The notes under the pieces are model-generated. The model was not told where the DNA came from and searched no databases. It was given only the letters and a program-made list of their open reading frames with translations. DNA of 64,000 nucleotides. Source: Ferrigenium kumadai (GTDB lineage Bacteria; Pseudomonadota; Gammaproteobacteria; Burkholderiales; Gallionellaceae). Below, piece after piece: positions 1 through 8,569 of the stretch. Where the stretch lies: NCBI RefSeq assembly GCF_018324385.1, contig NZ_AP019536.1, positions 1,240,001-1,304,000 of the forward strand, in the 5' to 3' direction. The translations under genes were made by a program, and so were the position numbers. The first letter of the stretch is position 1. Every line of letters starts with the position of its first letter.

Positions 1-63
1 TTTCCGCGCGGTTAGCCGATACTCAAGTCATGGGGCGTTCAGAATGCCCTCGAGGAGGGTGCC

Positions 64-372
64 ATGCGCAATGTTTCCAGTGTCACTTCGACTTATACCA
101 GTATGGGCGAACGCTCGGTGAACGGGCTGGGCAGTGCCCATGCGGTCAAGCCGGTGCAGGCGCGCGGGCCGGCTTCGGCGGCTGAGCAAGACCGGCATCA
201 CCATGATGCGGCTCGGCATGAACGGCACGATATGCCCCGGGAGGAGCGGCGCAAGGTCGCCCGACGCGTTAGCCATCAGCCGGTGCTGGTCGAGCTGCGT
301 TCCGGCGTTGACCGCCGCCGTCACAACCGGCGCGAGGGCGACATCGTCGAGCATATCGACGAAGAGGCCTAG
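64..372 (+). CDS. Small hypothetical protein, basic and His-rich
   Basis: I do not recognise a function. It is 102 residues with no signal peptide or membrane segment. The middle (about 44-65) is rich in His, Asp and Arg, and the C-terminal third is strongly charged (LRSGVDRRRHNRREGD). A good Shine-Dalgarno (GGAGGG, 6 nt before the ATG) supports this start. It ends 4 bp before the convergent diguanylate cyclase gene. Coding is supported by the RBS and composition only. The His/Asp stretch could bind metal, but that is a guess. Confidence 0.6.
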   Translation: MRNVSSVTSTYTSMGERSVNGLGSAHAVKPVQARGPASAAEQDRHHHDAARHERHDMPREERRKVARRVSHQPVLVELRSGVDRRRHNRREGDIVEHIDEEA

Positions 373-376
373 CAGA

Positions 377-2128
377 CTATCCGTCTGCTTGCGGGGCCAC
401 CACCACCCGGTTCCGCCCGCTCTCCTTCGCCATGTATAGCCCCTTGTCAGCCGACGCCATGACCTCCTGGCCGGTATTGCCGTGGATCGTGTAGGACGCA
501 ACACCCAGCGAGAGGGTGGCGCGAATTTCCTTTCCCTCATATGTCATCCGCAAAGCTTCGAATGAGGCACGCCATTGTTCGGCACGTTGAGTCGCCGTTA
601 CGATGGGAGTGTGGGGCAATACCGCCAGGAACTCCTCGCCGCCGAAGCGGCAGGCGATGTCGCGTCCGCGGATATGTCCGCTTAACAGTTCGCCCAATGC
701 CTGGAGCACCAGATCGCCCGCTTGGTGACCATAGGTGTCGTTGATTTTCTTGAAGTGGTCGATATCCATCATGATCAGGCTTACGGGGTAGTTTTCCCGC
801 TTCGCTCCGGCGAACTCACGAACCAGTGTTTCCTCCATATAGCGACGGTTGAACAGCCCGGTAAGGGGGTCGCGGATCGCCTGCTCGCGCAGCGTCTCCT
901 GCAGTTTTTCGATTTCCTGCAACTGCGCGCCGAGGCGGCCATTGGCCTCATGCAATTCATTCTCGGCACGCTTGCGTTCGGTGATGTCGTGTATGGTTCC
1001 CCGCATTTTGACAGGCTTGCCGGAGTCGTCGAATTCCGCCTCACCGATCTGATGCACGACCCGGCTGTCCCCGCTAGGCAGAATGATCCGATGCTCGATG
1101 TCATAACCCTGACCGTGCAGCACCTTTTCTATGCTCTGGGCGACCAAAGGACGATCGTCGGGGTGGATGGCATCCATAAAGGCATCATAGGTGGGATCGA
1201 ACAGTCCCGGCTGCCTGCCGAAGATGCGGAAAATCTCATCGGACCAAGCCAGATCGCCCCCCAGGATGTCCCATTCCCAGCTTCCCAAATGCGCGATTCC
1301 CTGCGCCTTTTTCAGACTTTGCTCGCTTTCCCTGAGCGCCTCCTCGGCGAGCACTCGCACCTCGATCTCGTGCTGCAGCTCTTCCCGGGAGGCAGTCACC
1401 TGCTGCAACCGTTCCAGCATGCGGTCGAAATCACGCGACAAGTCGCCCAGTTCGTCGTTGGTCGTCATACCCACCCGATGGCCGAGATCGCCGGAACCGA
1501 TGATTTCCGTTTCCCGGCGCAACCGAAGCAGCGGCCCGATGATGCTCCGTCCGATCAGGTAAGCGAGCACCGCGATGGTCGAGGTCATGATTCCCGCCAG
1601 TACCAGGGAAATTCCGAAAACCTTGCGCCGGTATTGCGTGATTTCCGTCCGCTTGCGCCGTTGCAGTGAGAGGGCATCGGACAGCATGGCCTGAACGCCG
1701 AAACTCATCCGGTAAACCAGTCTTTCCTGCTGTTCGGCAACGATAGCCGCGGTTCCGCTCTTCCGCAGCCGCCGGGGCAGGAGCTGCGATGCCTCGAACA
1801 ACTGCAATTGAATCTTGTGAGCATGACGCAGTCTTTCTATAACTGTCTTGTCTTGCGAGGTGTCGAAGCGCACTTCGCTCAGCAGTTCGCCGAGTTTCTG
1901 ATGTTGTTTGAGCCATTGGTTGCGGGCGCGATACTCGTCGGGATGGAGGGAGAGATCCTGGCCGAGCAGGGTCAGCTGAAATATGTCCATTGCGATCACG
2001 CTAGCCTGGCGTTCAAGGGTGTTGGCGGCATCGATGTCCCGCTGTGCCTGGTAAAAGAGCAGCCCGAGCAGCAATCCCAAAGCCACCGACAGAAGCATCA
2101 CGAGATGGATCTTGTATCTGATCTTCAT
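377..2128 (-). CDS. Membrane diguanylate cyclase, HAMP-PAS-GGDEF
   Basis: Makes cyclic di-GMP from two GTP. The order is: membrane segment at about 8-26; periplasmic helical region at about 28-172 with no obvious Cache fold; second membrane segment at about 173-194; HAMP at about 195-247; PAS with PAC (WEWDILGG ... HDITERKRAE) at about 275-390; short coiled coil; GGDEF domain at about 415-575. The active-site loop is GGEEF. An RxxD inhibitory site (RGRD) sits five residues before it, so product inhibition is expected. It lies 20 bp downstream of a solute-binding protein gene on the same strand and is probably co-transcribed. No EAL domain is present. Confidence 0.93.
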   Translation of the reverse strand: MKIRYKIHLVMLLSVALGLLLGLLFYQAQRDIDAANTLERQASVIAMDIFQLTLLGQDLSLHPDEYRARNQWLKQHQKLGELLSEVRFDTSQDKTVIERLRHAHKIQLQLFEASQLLPRRLRKSGTAAIVAEQQERLVYRMSFGVQAMLSDALSLQRRKRTEITQYRRKVFGISLVLAGIMTSTIAVLAYLIGRSIIGPLLRLRRETEIIGSGDLGHRVGMTTNDELGDLSRDFDRMLERLQQVTASREELQHEIEVRVLAEEALRESEQSLKKAQGIAHLGSWEWDILGGDLAWSDEIFRIFGRQPGLFDPTYDAFMDAIHPDDRPLVAQSIEKVLHGQGYDIEHRIILPSGDSRVVHQIGEAEFDDSGKPVKMRGTIHDITERKRAENELHEANGRLGAQLQEIEKLQETLREQAIRDPLTGLFNRRYMEETLVREFAGAKRENYPVSLIMMDIDHFKKINDTYGHQAGDLVLQALGELLSGHIRGRDIACRFGGEEFLAVLPHTPIVTATQRAEQWRASFEALRMTYEGKEIRATLSLGVASYTIHGNTGQEVMASADKGLYMAKESGRNRVVVAPQADG

Positions 2129-2148
2129 GTTCTATGCTGTGTTTGGGG

Positions 2149-3213
2149 TCAGCGGATAATCGTTACGACCTCAGGCTTCAGACTTTTGAGGTCGTCCACA
2201 TCGATCAGATTCAAATAGTCCGGCACTTTCTTGCGATCCGTCATGCCGGTTCTTATCGCCCAGCGCGCTTCAGCTTCCAGCAGAACCAGCAGCGACTGGG
2301 AGAGGGAGACATTCGGTCTGAGATCGTGAAGTATCTCTTCGACCTCTCCGGGATCGATCTTGAGTTGCCGCGCAAGGTAGACTGTTGTTTCCTCCGGGTG
2401 GGCAGCGATATAGTTCTCCGCGTCCAGCATTGCCCGCACCGCTTTGCGGGCGACCCTTGGGTTCATTTCGAAAAGGTCCAGACGTATCAACATCAGGTCC
2501 ATCTGGTCGTAGATCTCCGGTGCACGGAAGACGATCGATTGGTCCTCGCCCAGAAGCGCACGTGCCTGGCTTATGTAGGGGGCGCGCATGGAAAAGGCGT
2601 CGACGGCGCCCGATGCCAGGGCCGCCGGCAGTTCTTCCGCTTTGAGGAAGGATATGCGGACATCCTTTTCCGTCATCTCATGCTCCAGAAGAAAAAGGTG
2701 AAGGAAGAAGTGCACCGCCGAACCCTTCTGGGTGGCGATGCGCTTGCCGCGCAGATCCTCCGGCCGCTCGATGCCCCGGTCCCGCCGCGCGATGATCATG
2801 TTCACGTTATTGGCCGAAAGGGTGGTCGAAACGATCCTGAAATCGGCTCGCTCGAAGCCTGCCAGCGCAACCGGCGTTTCATTGCTCCATGCGATATCCG
2901 CCTGTCCGGCAAACAGTCCCTTATCCAGCGCTATTTTTCCGCTTGGATATTCCTTGACCGATACATCGAGGCCGTTGGCGGCGAAGAAACCCCGCTCCAA
3001 TGCCACATGGGCAATGAGGCTGGTTGGGTGCATCGGCAGGGCGATCCTCACCGCATCTCTGGGCTCGGCCTGGGCGGGAGGCGGGGTGCGGATGAAATAC
3101 CAGGCTGTTGCCAGCGTGGCGCCCGCAACGAAAATTGTAGCCAGCAGTTGGGCGTTCAGGCGCACCACGATCGACCCTGGGATAGATAGGAAGGTTTCTT
3201 CCTGGCGTAACAC
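2149..3213 (-). CDS. Periplasmic solute-binding protein, SsuA/NMT1-like
   Basis: Looks like the binding component of nitrate/sulfonate/taurine-type ABC importers: an N-terminal hydrophobic anchor or signal (about 18-40), then a two-lobed binding fold with family features (GFFAANGLDV, LRGKRIATQKGS, LASGAVDAF). The full frame opens with GTG at 3213. A second GTG about 16 codons in has AGGG six bases upstream and gives a more normal signal peptide, so the start is uncertain. No permease or ATPase lies beside it; the next gene downstream is the diguanylate cyclase. I infer a sensory role feeding that cyclase rather than transport. The ligand cannot be read from sequence. Confidence 0.85.
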   Translation of the reverse strand: MLRQEETFLSIPGSIVVRLNAQLLATIFVAGATLATAWYFIRTPPPAQAEPRDAVRIALPMHPTSLIAHVALERGFFAANGLDVSVKEYPSGKIALDKGLFAGQADIAWSNETPVALAGFERADFRIVSTTLSANNVNMIIARRDRGIERPEDLRGKRIATQKGSAVHFFLHLFLLEHEMTEKDVRISFLKAEELPAALASGAVDAFSMRAPYISQARALLGEDQSIVFRAPEIYDQMDLMLIRLDLFEMNPRVARKAVRAMLDAENYIAAHPEETTVYLARQLKIDPGEVEEILHDLRPNVSLSQSLLVLLEAEARWAIRTGMTDRKKVPDYLNLIDVDDLKSLKPEVVTIIR

Positions 3214-3463
3214 TGCCCGGTAAAAATCGGATCGTGCCGACGAGATTCGGAAGGCGGGAATTTCCGGTTATGGTGATGTCCAGCGAGCATGGTTTTGTTC
3301 TACCTGGAAAATTGCACGGACCGACCTGTGGCCGACTATGGCAGAAGCATTTTGTTCGTTCAATCAGGTGAATCGTGTATCGCAGTGCCGAGGGAAGAAC
3401 CTTTCTCCGGAGGGGAAGTCCGACTGCAAGGGATTCCCGGTTCGCACTCGATGGAGGTGGAGC
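3214..3463. other. Divergent intergenic region, no gene
   Basis: About 250 bp between the minus-strand solute-binding protein and msrB. The msrB frame stays open back to an ATG at 3338, but that extension lacks an RBS and would bury the Tat signal. It must hold promoters in both directions; I see no convincing -35/-10 pair or terminator. Confidence 0.5.
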
Positions 3464-3952
3464 ATGGACAGGCGCGCATTCATCAAGCTGGCGGCAGGCG
3501 GGGCAGGGGCGCTGGCGATGTCGAAGTTCCTCATGCTGGGGCAGGCCTTTGCTGCGGAGCGCATAGTCAAGACCATTAGGACCGATGCGGAGTGGAAGAA
3601 GCTGCTCACCCCCGAGCAATACTATGTGCTCCGCCAAGAAGGCACCGAGCGTGCATACGCCAGTCCGCTCGACCATGAGAAGCGACGCGGGATGTATCTC
3701 TGCGTCGCCTGCGACCTGACGCTGTTCCCCTCGAAGTACAAGTTCGACAGCGGCACAGGATGGCCGAGCTTTTACGACGTGCTGCCCGGCCATGTCGAGA
3801 CCAGGACCGACTACAAGCTCATCCTGCCGCGCACCGAATACCATTGCGCGCGCTGCGGCGGACATCAGGGCCATGTGTTCAACGACGGCCCGAAATCTAC
3901 GGGGCTGCGCTACTGCAACAACGGCGTGGCGCTGAGATTCGTGCCGGACTGA
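3464..3952 (+). CDS. msrB: Peptide-methionine (R)-S-oxide reductase, Tat-exported
   Basis: Reduces the R epimer of methionine sulfoxide in proteins. The start at 3464 is chosen because GGAGGTGG precedes it and the protein then opens with a twin-arginine signal ([13 protein letters not shown], hydrophobic to about 30), implying folded export to the periplasm. The 162-residue protein has the MsrB zinc cysteines C80/C83 (CVAC) and C128/C131 (CARC), the GTGWPSF motif, and the catalytic C151 in RYCNNG. The next gene, 7 bp downstream, is a DipZ-type electron carrier that could re-reduce it. Cytosolic MsrB proteins lack the N-terminal signal. Confidence 0.93.
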   Translation: MDRRAFIKLAAGGAGALAMSKFLMLGQAFAAERIVKTIRTDAEWKKLLTPEQYYVLRQEGTERAYASPLDHEKRRGMYLCVACDLTLFPSKYKFDSGTGWPSFYDVLPGHVETRTDYKLILPRTEYHCARCGGHQGHVFNDGPKSTGLRYCNNGVALRFVPD

Positions 3953-3959
3953 GGCGTCG

Positions 3960-5606
3960 ATGAACACCCTCGACATCGGTCTTGCGTTCCTCGAAGGCCT
4001 GGCACTGATCGTTTCGCCCTGCATCCTGCCGGTACTGCCGCTGGTGCTGGCGACTTCGGCGGGGGGCGGCAGGCGCCGGCCCTACGGAATCATCATCGGC
4101 TTCGTGCTCGCGTTCAGCGTGTTCGCCGTCGTGGCGCGCAAGCTCGTTGCGTTGCTGGGTATCGACCTCGACATCGTCAAGGACGTCTCGCTGGTGCTGC
4201 TCGCGCTGTTCGGGCTGGTGCTGCTTTCGTCCCGGCTGTCGGAAAGATTCAGCTCGCTGACGCAAGGCGCGGCGAACCTCGGCAATGAACTCGCCTCGAC
4301 CAAAGGGGAAGGGCTGCTCAGCGGCATCGTCATCGGCGCGCTGATCGGGCTGGTATGGACACCCTGCGCGGGGCCGATCCTCGCCGCCGTGCTGGTGCAG
4401 GTGATCCGCCAGCAGAGTGACCTCGCGGGCAACCTCGTCATACTGTCGTTCGGCATCGGTGCGGGCGTGCCTATGCTCATCATCGCGCTGACCGGGCGCA
4501 AGATGATGAACAAACTCAGTTTCTTTGCCCACCACGCCGAGGCAGTGCGCAAGGGGTTCGGCGTGCTGATCCTGCTGGCAGTCGTCTACATCGCTTCCGG
4601 CGCGAACATCGAATCATTGTTCCTTTCCGGCAGCAAGGACGCGCAGCCTCGCGGCGAACTGGTGTTGCAGGAGGGATTGCGCCAGTCTTACGCCGCGCCG
4701 GAATTCCTTGAGGTCGGGACCTGGCTGAATTCGCCGCCGCTCACCATGAAATCGCTGAGAGGCAAGGTGGTGCTGGTCGATTTCTGGACCTATTCCTGTG
4801 TCAACTGTGTGCGCACGCTGCCTTACCTCACCGACTGGGACAGGAAATACCGCGACAAGGGACTGGTGATCGTCGGGGTGCATTCGCCGGAATTCGAGTT
4901 CGAGAAGAAGACCGCCAATGTCCAGGCCGCGATCGCGCAATACGGTATCCGTTATCCCGTTGCACAGGACAACCTGCTTTCCACATGGGTGAATTTCGAC
5001 AACCGCTACTGGCCTGCGCACTACCTCATCGACAGGCAGGGACAGGTGGTCTACACGCATTTCGGTGAAGGCAAATACGACGTCACGGAGAACAATATCC
5101 GCTACCTGCTCGGCCTGAAGGAGAAGGGCGAGACCATCAAGGTGGAAGGGCCGACGTTCGCGCTGGGACAGACGCCGGAGACCTACCTGGGCTACGGGAG
5201 GGCGGACAGTTTTGGCGGCAGGGAACGTGTTGTGCCCGATGTATCAGGCAGCTACCGGTTCCCTGCATTCCTGCCGGATGACGAATGGGCGCTGAACGGG
5301 CGCTGGAAGGTAGAGCGCGAGAAGGTCGTCAGTGCTGAAACGGGCGCCGCGCTGCGCCTCAACTTCAAGGCGCGAAAGGTCTTTCTCGTGCTCGGCACCG
5401 CCAGCGGCAATCCGGTGCATGTCTCGCTGAAGTTGAACGGCGAGGCTGTCGGGATCAATGCGGGCAAGGATGCGCCCGCGGGCGCGGTCACCGTCCAGCG
5501 CAACACGCTTTACGAACTGATCGACCAGAAGGTGCCCAAGAACGGCCTGCTCGAGATCCAGGCCGACACGCCTGGACTCGAGGCCTACGCGTTCACCTTC
5601 GGCTAA
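3960..5606 (+). CDS. dipZ: DipZ-type thiol-disulfide protein: CcdA + thioredoxin fusion
   Basis: Carries reducing equivalents across the membrane to periplasmic thiols. Residues 1-215 form a CcdA/DsbD-like membrane domain with the paired cysteines C21 (SPCILP) and C136 (TPCAGP). Residues about 235-385 form a TlpA/AhpC-like thioredoxin domain with active site C280-V-N-C283. Residues about 405-548 form a beta-rich C-terminal domain of the kind found in mycobacterial DipZ. At 548 residues the length suits DipZ proteins. Its position right after the exported MsrB suggests MsrB is a client; cytochrome c maturation is an alternative role. Confidence 0.9.
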   Translation: MNTLDIGLAFLEGLALIVSPCILPVLPLVLATSAGGGRRRPYGIIIGFVLAFSVFAVVARKLVALLGIDLDIVKDVSLVLLALFGLVLLSSRLSERFSSLTQGAANLGNELASTKGEGLLSGIVIGALIGLVWTPCAGPILAAVLVQVIRQQSDLAGNLVILSFGIGAGVPMLIIALTGRKMMNKLSFFAHHAEAVRKGFGVLILLAVVYIASGANIESLFLSGSKDAQPRGELVLQEGLRQSYAAPEFLEVGTWLNSPPLTMKSLRGKVVLVDFWTYSCVNCVRTLPYLTDWDRKYRDKGLVIVGVHSPEFEFEKKTANVQAAIAQYGIRYPVAQDNLLSTWVNFDNRYWPAHYLIDRQGQVVYTHFGEGKYDVTENNIRYLLGLKEKGETIKVEGPTFALGQTPETYLGYGRADSFGGRERVVPDVSGSYRFPAFLPDDEWALNGRWKVEREKVVSAETGAALRLNFKARKVFLVLGTASGNPVHVSLKLNGEAVGINAGKDAPAGAVTVQRNTLYELIDQKVPKNGLLEIQADTPGLEAYAFTFG

Positions 5607-5642
5607 TTGTTTCTTCTTTCTGAGCGTGAATGGCGCATCTAT

Positions 5643-5671
5643 TTGACACTCGGAACCGTGCGACATAGCAT
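5643..5671 (+). promoter_or_regulatory. Sigma-70-type promoter of the mla-like operon
   Basis: TTGACA at 5643-5648 and TAGCAT at 5666-5671 are separated by 17 bp, close to consensus. It lies about 90 bp upstream of the likely permease start and just after the dipZ stop. Confidence 0.7.
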
Positions 5672-5757
5672 TCGCCACGATACATGGCGAGCGATACGAA
5701 TACCCTCCGCTCACCATGTGGTGCCATCCCGTATCTCAATCCGATATCATCATCAGG

Positions 5758-6927
5758 ATGTTGAACGCACCGATCATGTCACGCTCCACTGCATCTGCAT
5801 CACTGTCGGCTGCGGATATCTCTCCCGGTGCGACACCGGGCGAACTGCGCTGTACGGGCGCGTGGCTGTTGCGTTCGGCGGCTCAGATCGAGGAACGCAT
5901 CGGTGCTTGTCTCAAAGCGACGACGCTGCCGGCCGGGGGCGAGTTGCTGATCGATGCGCAAGGCATCACCGCGCTGGATACCTCGGGAGCATGGCTGCTG
6001 CATCGCACACGGCGCGATCTCGAAGCCGCAGGGAACGCCGTGCGTTTCATCGGCCTGCGGCCGGAATTCGAGGCCCTGCTGCGCCTGATCGCCACGCGCA
6101 CAGGGACTTCCGCCAGCGCGCCATTGCACGTTCCCGGCATTTTTGCCCGCATCGGCGGCAAAGCGTTGGAGAATCTGTTCGGTGCGTTCGGGCTGCTGTC
6201 CTTTCTCGGGGCAAGTGCGATAGCGTTGATGCGCGAACTGTTGCAGCCGCGCCGCGTCCGCTGGAAATCCATCCTGTATAACCTGCAGACCACCGGCGTT
6301 GCGGCGTTGCCGATCACCGGCTTGCTCTCTTTTCTGCTCGGCATCGTCATCGCCTATCAGGGGGCGGAGCAGCTGAGCCGCTTCGGCGCCAATATCTACA
6401 TCGTCGACCTGGTCGGTCTGTCGATGGTGCGCGAGCTCTCTCCGCTGATCACCGCCATCATCATCGCCGGCCGTTCCGGTTCAGCTTATGCGGCACAGAT
6501 CGGCACCATGAAGGTAACCGAGGAGGTCGACGCGCTGCGTACCATCGGTATCGGGCCGCTCGACCTCCTGGTGCTGCCCAAGGTGATCGCGCTGGTGATC
6601 GCGCTGCCGTTGCTGACTGTTTATACCGACATCATGGGCATCCTTGGCGGCATGGTGATGGCGCGCGCCCAGCTCGACGTCGGATTCACCACTTTCATCG
6701 ACCGTCTCGAAGATGCGGTCAGTCTGACTTCGTTCATGATCGGCATCGGCAAAGCGCCGGTATTCGCGGTGATCATCGCGCTGGTGGGCTGCTATCAAGG
6801 ATTCCAGGTGAGCGGCAGTGCCGAGAGCGTAGGACAACAGACCACGAAAAGCGTGGTGCAGTCCATCTTCCTGGTGATCCTGACAGATGCGCTGTTCTCC
6901 ATCGCGTTCAGTTGGCTGCATATATGA
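5758..6927 (+). CDS. MlaE-type ABC permease with N-terminal STAS domain
   Basis: Membrane subunit of a phospholipid-handling Mce/Mla transporter. Residues about 30-110 form a STAS-like domain (LLIDAQGITALDTSGAW). The rest is the MlaE/YrbE permease fold with about five membrane helices and the conserved VRELSPLITAIIIAGRSG and GTMKVTEEVDALR stretches. The start is unclear: 5716, 5758 and 5776 are all in-frame ATGs and none has a strong RBS; I chose the middle one because the first adds residues that look non-coding. The stop overlaps the ATPase ATG (ATGA). In the canonical E. coli system the STAS protein MlaB is separate, so this is a fused form. Confidence 0.88.
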   Translation: MLNAPIMSRSTASASLSAADISPGATPGELRCTGAWLLRSAAQIEERIGACLKATTLPAGGELLIDAQGITALDTSGAWLLHRTRRDLEAAGNAVRFIGLRPEFEALLRLIATRTGTSASAPLHVPGIFARIGGKALENLFGAFGLLSFLGASAIALMRELLQPRRVRWKSILYNLQTTGVAALPITGLLSFLLGIVIAYQGAEQLSRFGANIYIVDLVGLSMVRELSPLITAIIIAGRSGSAYAAQIGTMKVTEEVDALRTIGIGPLDLLVLPKVIALVIALPLLTVYTDIMGILGGMVMARAQLDVGFTTFIDRLEDAVSLTSFMIGIGKAPVFAVIIALVGCYQGFQVSGSAESVGQQTTKSVVQSIFLVILTDALFSIAFSWLHI

Positions 6928-7748
6928 GTGCCGCCGTCGACACCGCCGTGACCGACGCCAGGCATCCAGATTCGGAGGCCGCCGTCGTCGAGATACGCGA
7001 TCTGAATACGCGTTTCGGCGATGCGGTCGTGCACCGCGACGTGAGCCTTTCGGTGCGGCGCGGCGAGATATTCGCGCTGGTCGGCGGCAGCGGCTGCGGA
7101 AAATCGACCATGCTGCGCGAGATCATCATGCTGCAGCAGCCGGTGTCGGGTTCGATCCGGGTGTTCGGCCGGGAGGTGATAGGGCTGTCCGACGAAGAGG
7201 CGCTGCCGTTCAGACGCCGCTGGGGCGTGATGTTCGAGCGCGGCGCGCTGTTCAGTTCGCTAACCGTGATGGAGAATGTCGCGATGGTGATCAGGGAACA
7301 CACCGATCTCGAACCGGCGCTGGCCGATGAGATCGCCACCCTCAAGATCGCACTCACCGGCTTGCCGGCCGACGCCGGCCAGAAGTACCCGAGTGAACTC
7401 TCCGGCGGCATGAGGAAGCGCGCGGCGCTGGCGCGGGCGCTGGCGCTCGATCCGGAACTGCTTTTTCTGGACGAGCCGACTGCCGGCCTCGATCCCCTGA
7501 GCGCCACCGGCATTGACGAACTGGTGCGCCATCTGCGCGATGCGCTCGGCCTCACCATCATGATGGTCACTCACGACCTTGACCTGTTGTGGCGAGTGGC
7601 GGATCGCGTTGCGGTGCTGGGGGACGGGCGCATTCTGGGGGTGGGCACGATGCAGGAATTGGCGCGTTCGGAAGATGCGGTGATACGGGAATATTTTCAC
7701 GGCCCGCGGGGAAGAGGGGCATTGGAGCAGGCATGGAATCGAAAGTGA
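6924..7748 (+). CDS. MlaF-type ABC transporter ATPase
   Basis: Energises the adjacent permease. It has Walker A (GGSGCGKST), signature (LSGGMRKRAALARAL) with the MKR-type variation usual in Mce ATPases, Walker B (LLFLDEPTAGLD) and the switch His (VTHD). The ATG at 6924 overlaps the permease TGA; a TTG 12 bases earlier is also in frame but less likely. It overlaps the next gene by 16 bp, so the operon is translationally coupled. Confidence 0.93.
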   Translation: MSAAVDTAVTDARHPDSEAAVVEIRDLNTRFGDAVVHRDVSLSVRRGEIFALVGGSGCGKSTMLREIIMLQQPVSGSIRVFGREVIGLSDEEALPFRRRWGVMFERGALFSSLTVMENVAMVIREHTDLEPALADEIATLKIALTGLPADAGQKYPSELSGGMRKRAALARALALDPELLFLDEPTAGLDPLSATGIDELVRHLRDALGLTIMMVTHDLDLLWRVADRVAVLGDGRILGVGTMQELARSEDAVIREYFHGPRGRGALEQAWNRK

Positions 7749-8569
7749 AATTCGCGGTGGTCGGACTCTTCGTTTTGATACTCGGGGCGCTGCTGATCGG
7801 AGGCGTGCTGTGGCTTTCCGGCGGCAAGTCCTACGGCAAGAGCTACGACACCTATCTGGTCTACATGAGCGAATCGGTGTCCGGCCTGAGCCAGGACGCA
7901 CCGGTACGTTATCGCGGTGTGCAGGTCGGCAGGGTGAGGCACATCTCGCTCGCACCGGACAATGTCGAGCTGGTGAAACTTACGCTGGATATCGAACGTG
8001 GCACGCCGGTGAAGCAGGATACGGTAGCAGTGCTGCAGGTTCAGGGGTTGACCGGCATCGCCCATGTCGACCTTTCCGGAGGTAGCCGCGATTCGCCGCC
8101 CCTGAAGCCGTGGCCGGATGAGGAATATCCGGTGATCCGCACAGGGCCGTCGCTGATGCTGCGCCTGGATAATGCGGTTACCGCGTTGCTTACCAACCTC
8201 AACCGCAGCAGCGAAAACATCAACGCCTTGCTGGATCAGGAAAATCGCACCGCATTGCGCCACACTCTGGCCAACCTGGAACGGCTGTCCGGCGCACTTG
8301 CCGGCGCCGAATTGCCGCAATTGCTGCAGCGCCTCCAGCGCAGCGCCGATGCCTTCGACCGGATGGCGAATGAAGCCGCGCGCGCCGGGGCCAGCACCGC
8401 GGACACCGCCGACAGCGTGCGTGCCGAGGCTTTGCCGGAAGCGCGCCAAGCGATCGCCGAACTGCGCGAACTGACTTCCTCGTTGCGTCGCTTCAGCGAG
8501 GCGCTGGAGCGCAACCCCGGCATGCTGCTGCAGGGCAGAGAGAACGTGAAACCCGGACCGGGCGAATGA
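7733..8569 (+). CDS. MCE/MlaD-family substrate-binding protein
   Basis: Periplasmic, membrane-anchored lipid-binding subunit of the transporter. One N-terminal membrane helix (about 7-29) is followed by one MCE domain (about 38-120; SGLSQDAPVRYRGVQVG is the typical signature) and a long helical C-terminal region rich in Leu, Ala and Glu (about 150-270) that could form the tunnel-like bundle seen in MCE proteins. The start at 7733 places the membrane anchor at the N-terminus; the upstream extension lies wholly inside the ATPase gene. 278 residues. Confidence 0.92.
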   Translation: MESKVKFAVVGLFVLILGALLIGGVLWLSGGKSYGKSYDTYLVYMSESVSGLSQDAPVRYRGVQVGRVRHISLAPDNVELVKLTLDIERGTPVKQDTVAVLQVQGLTGIAHVDLSGGSRDSPPLKPWPDEEYPVIRTGPSLMLRLDNAVTALLTNLNRSSENINALLDQENRTALRHTLANLERLSGALAGAELPQLLQRLQRSADAFDRMANEAARAGASTADTADSVRAEALPEARQAIAELRELTSSLRRFSEALERNPGMLLQGRENVKPGPGE

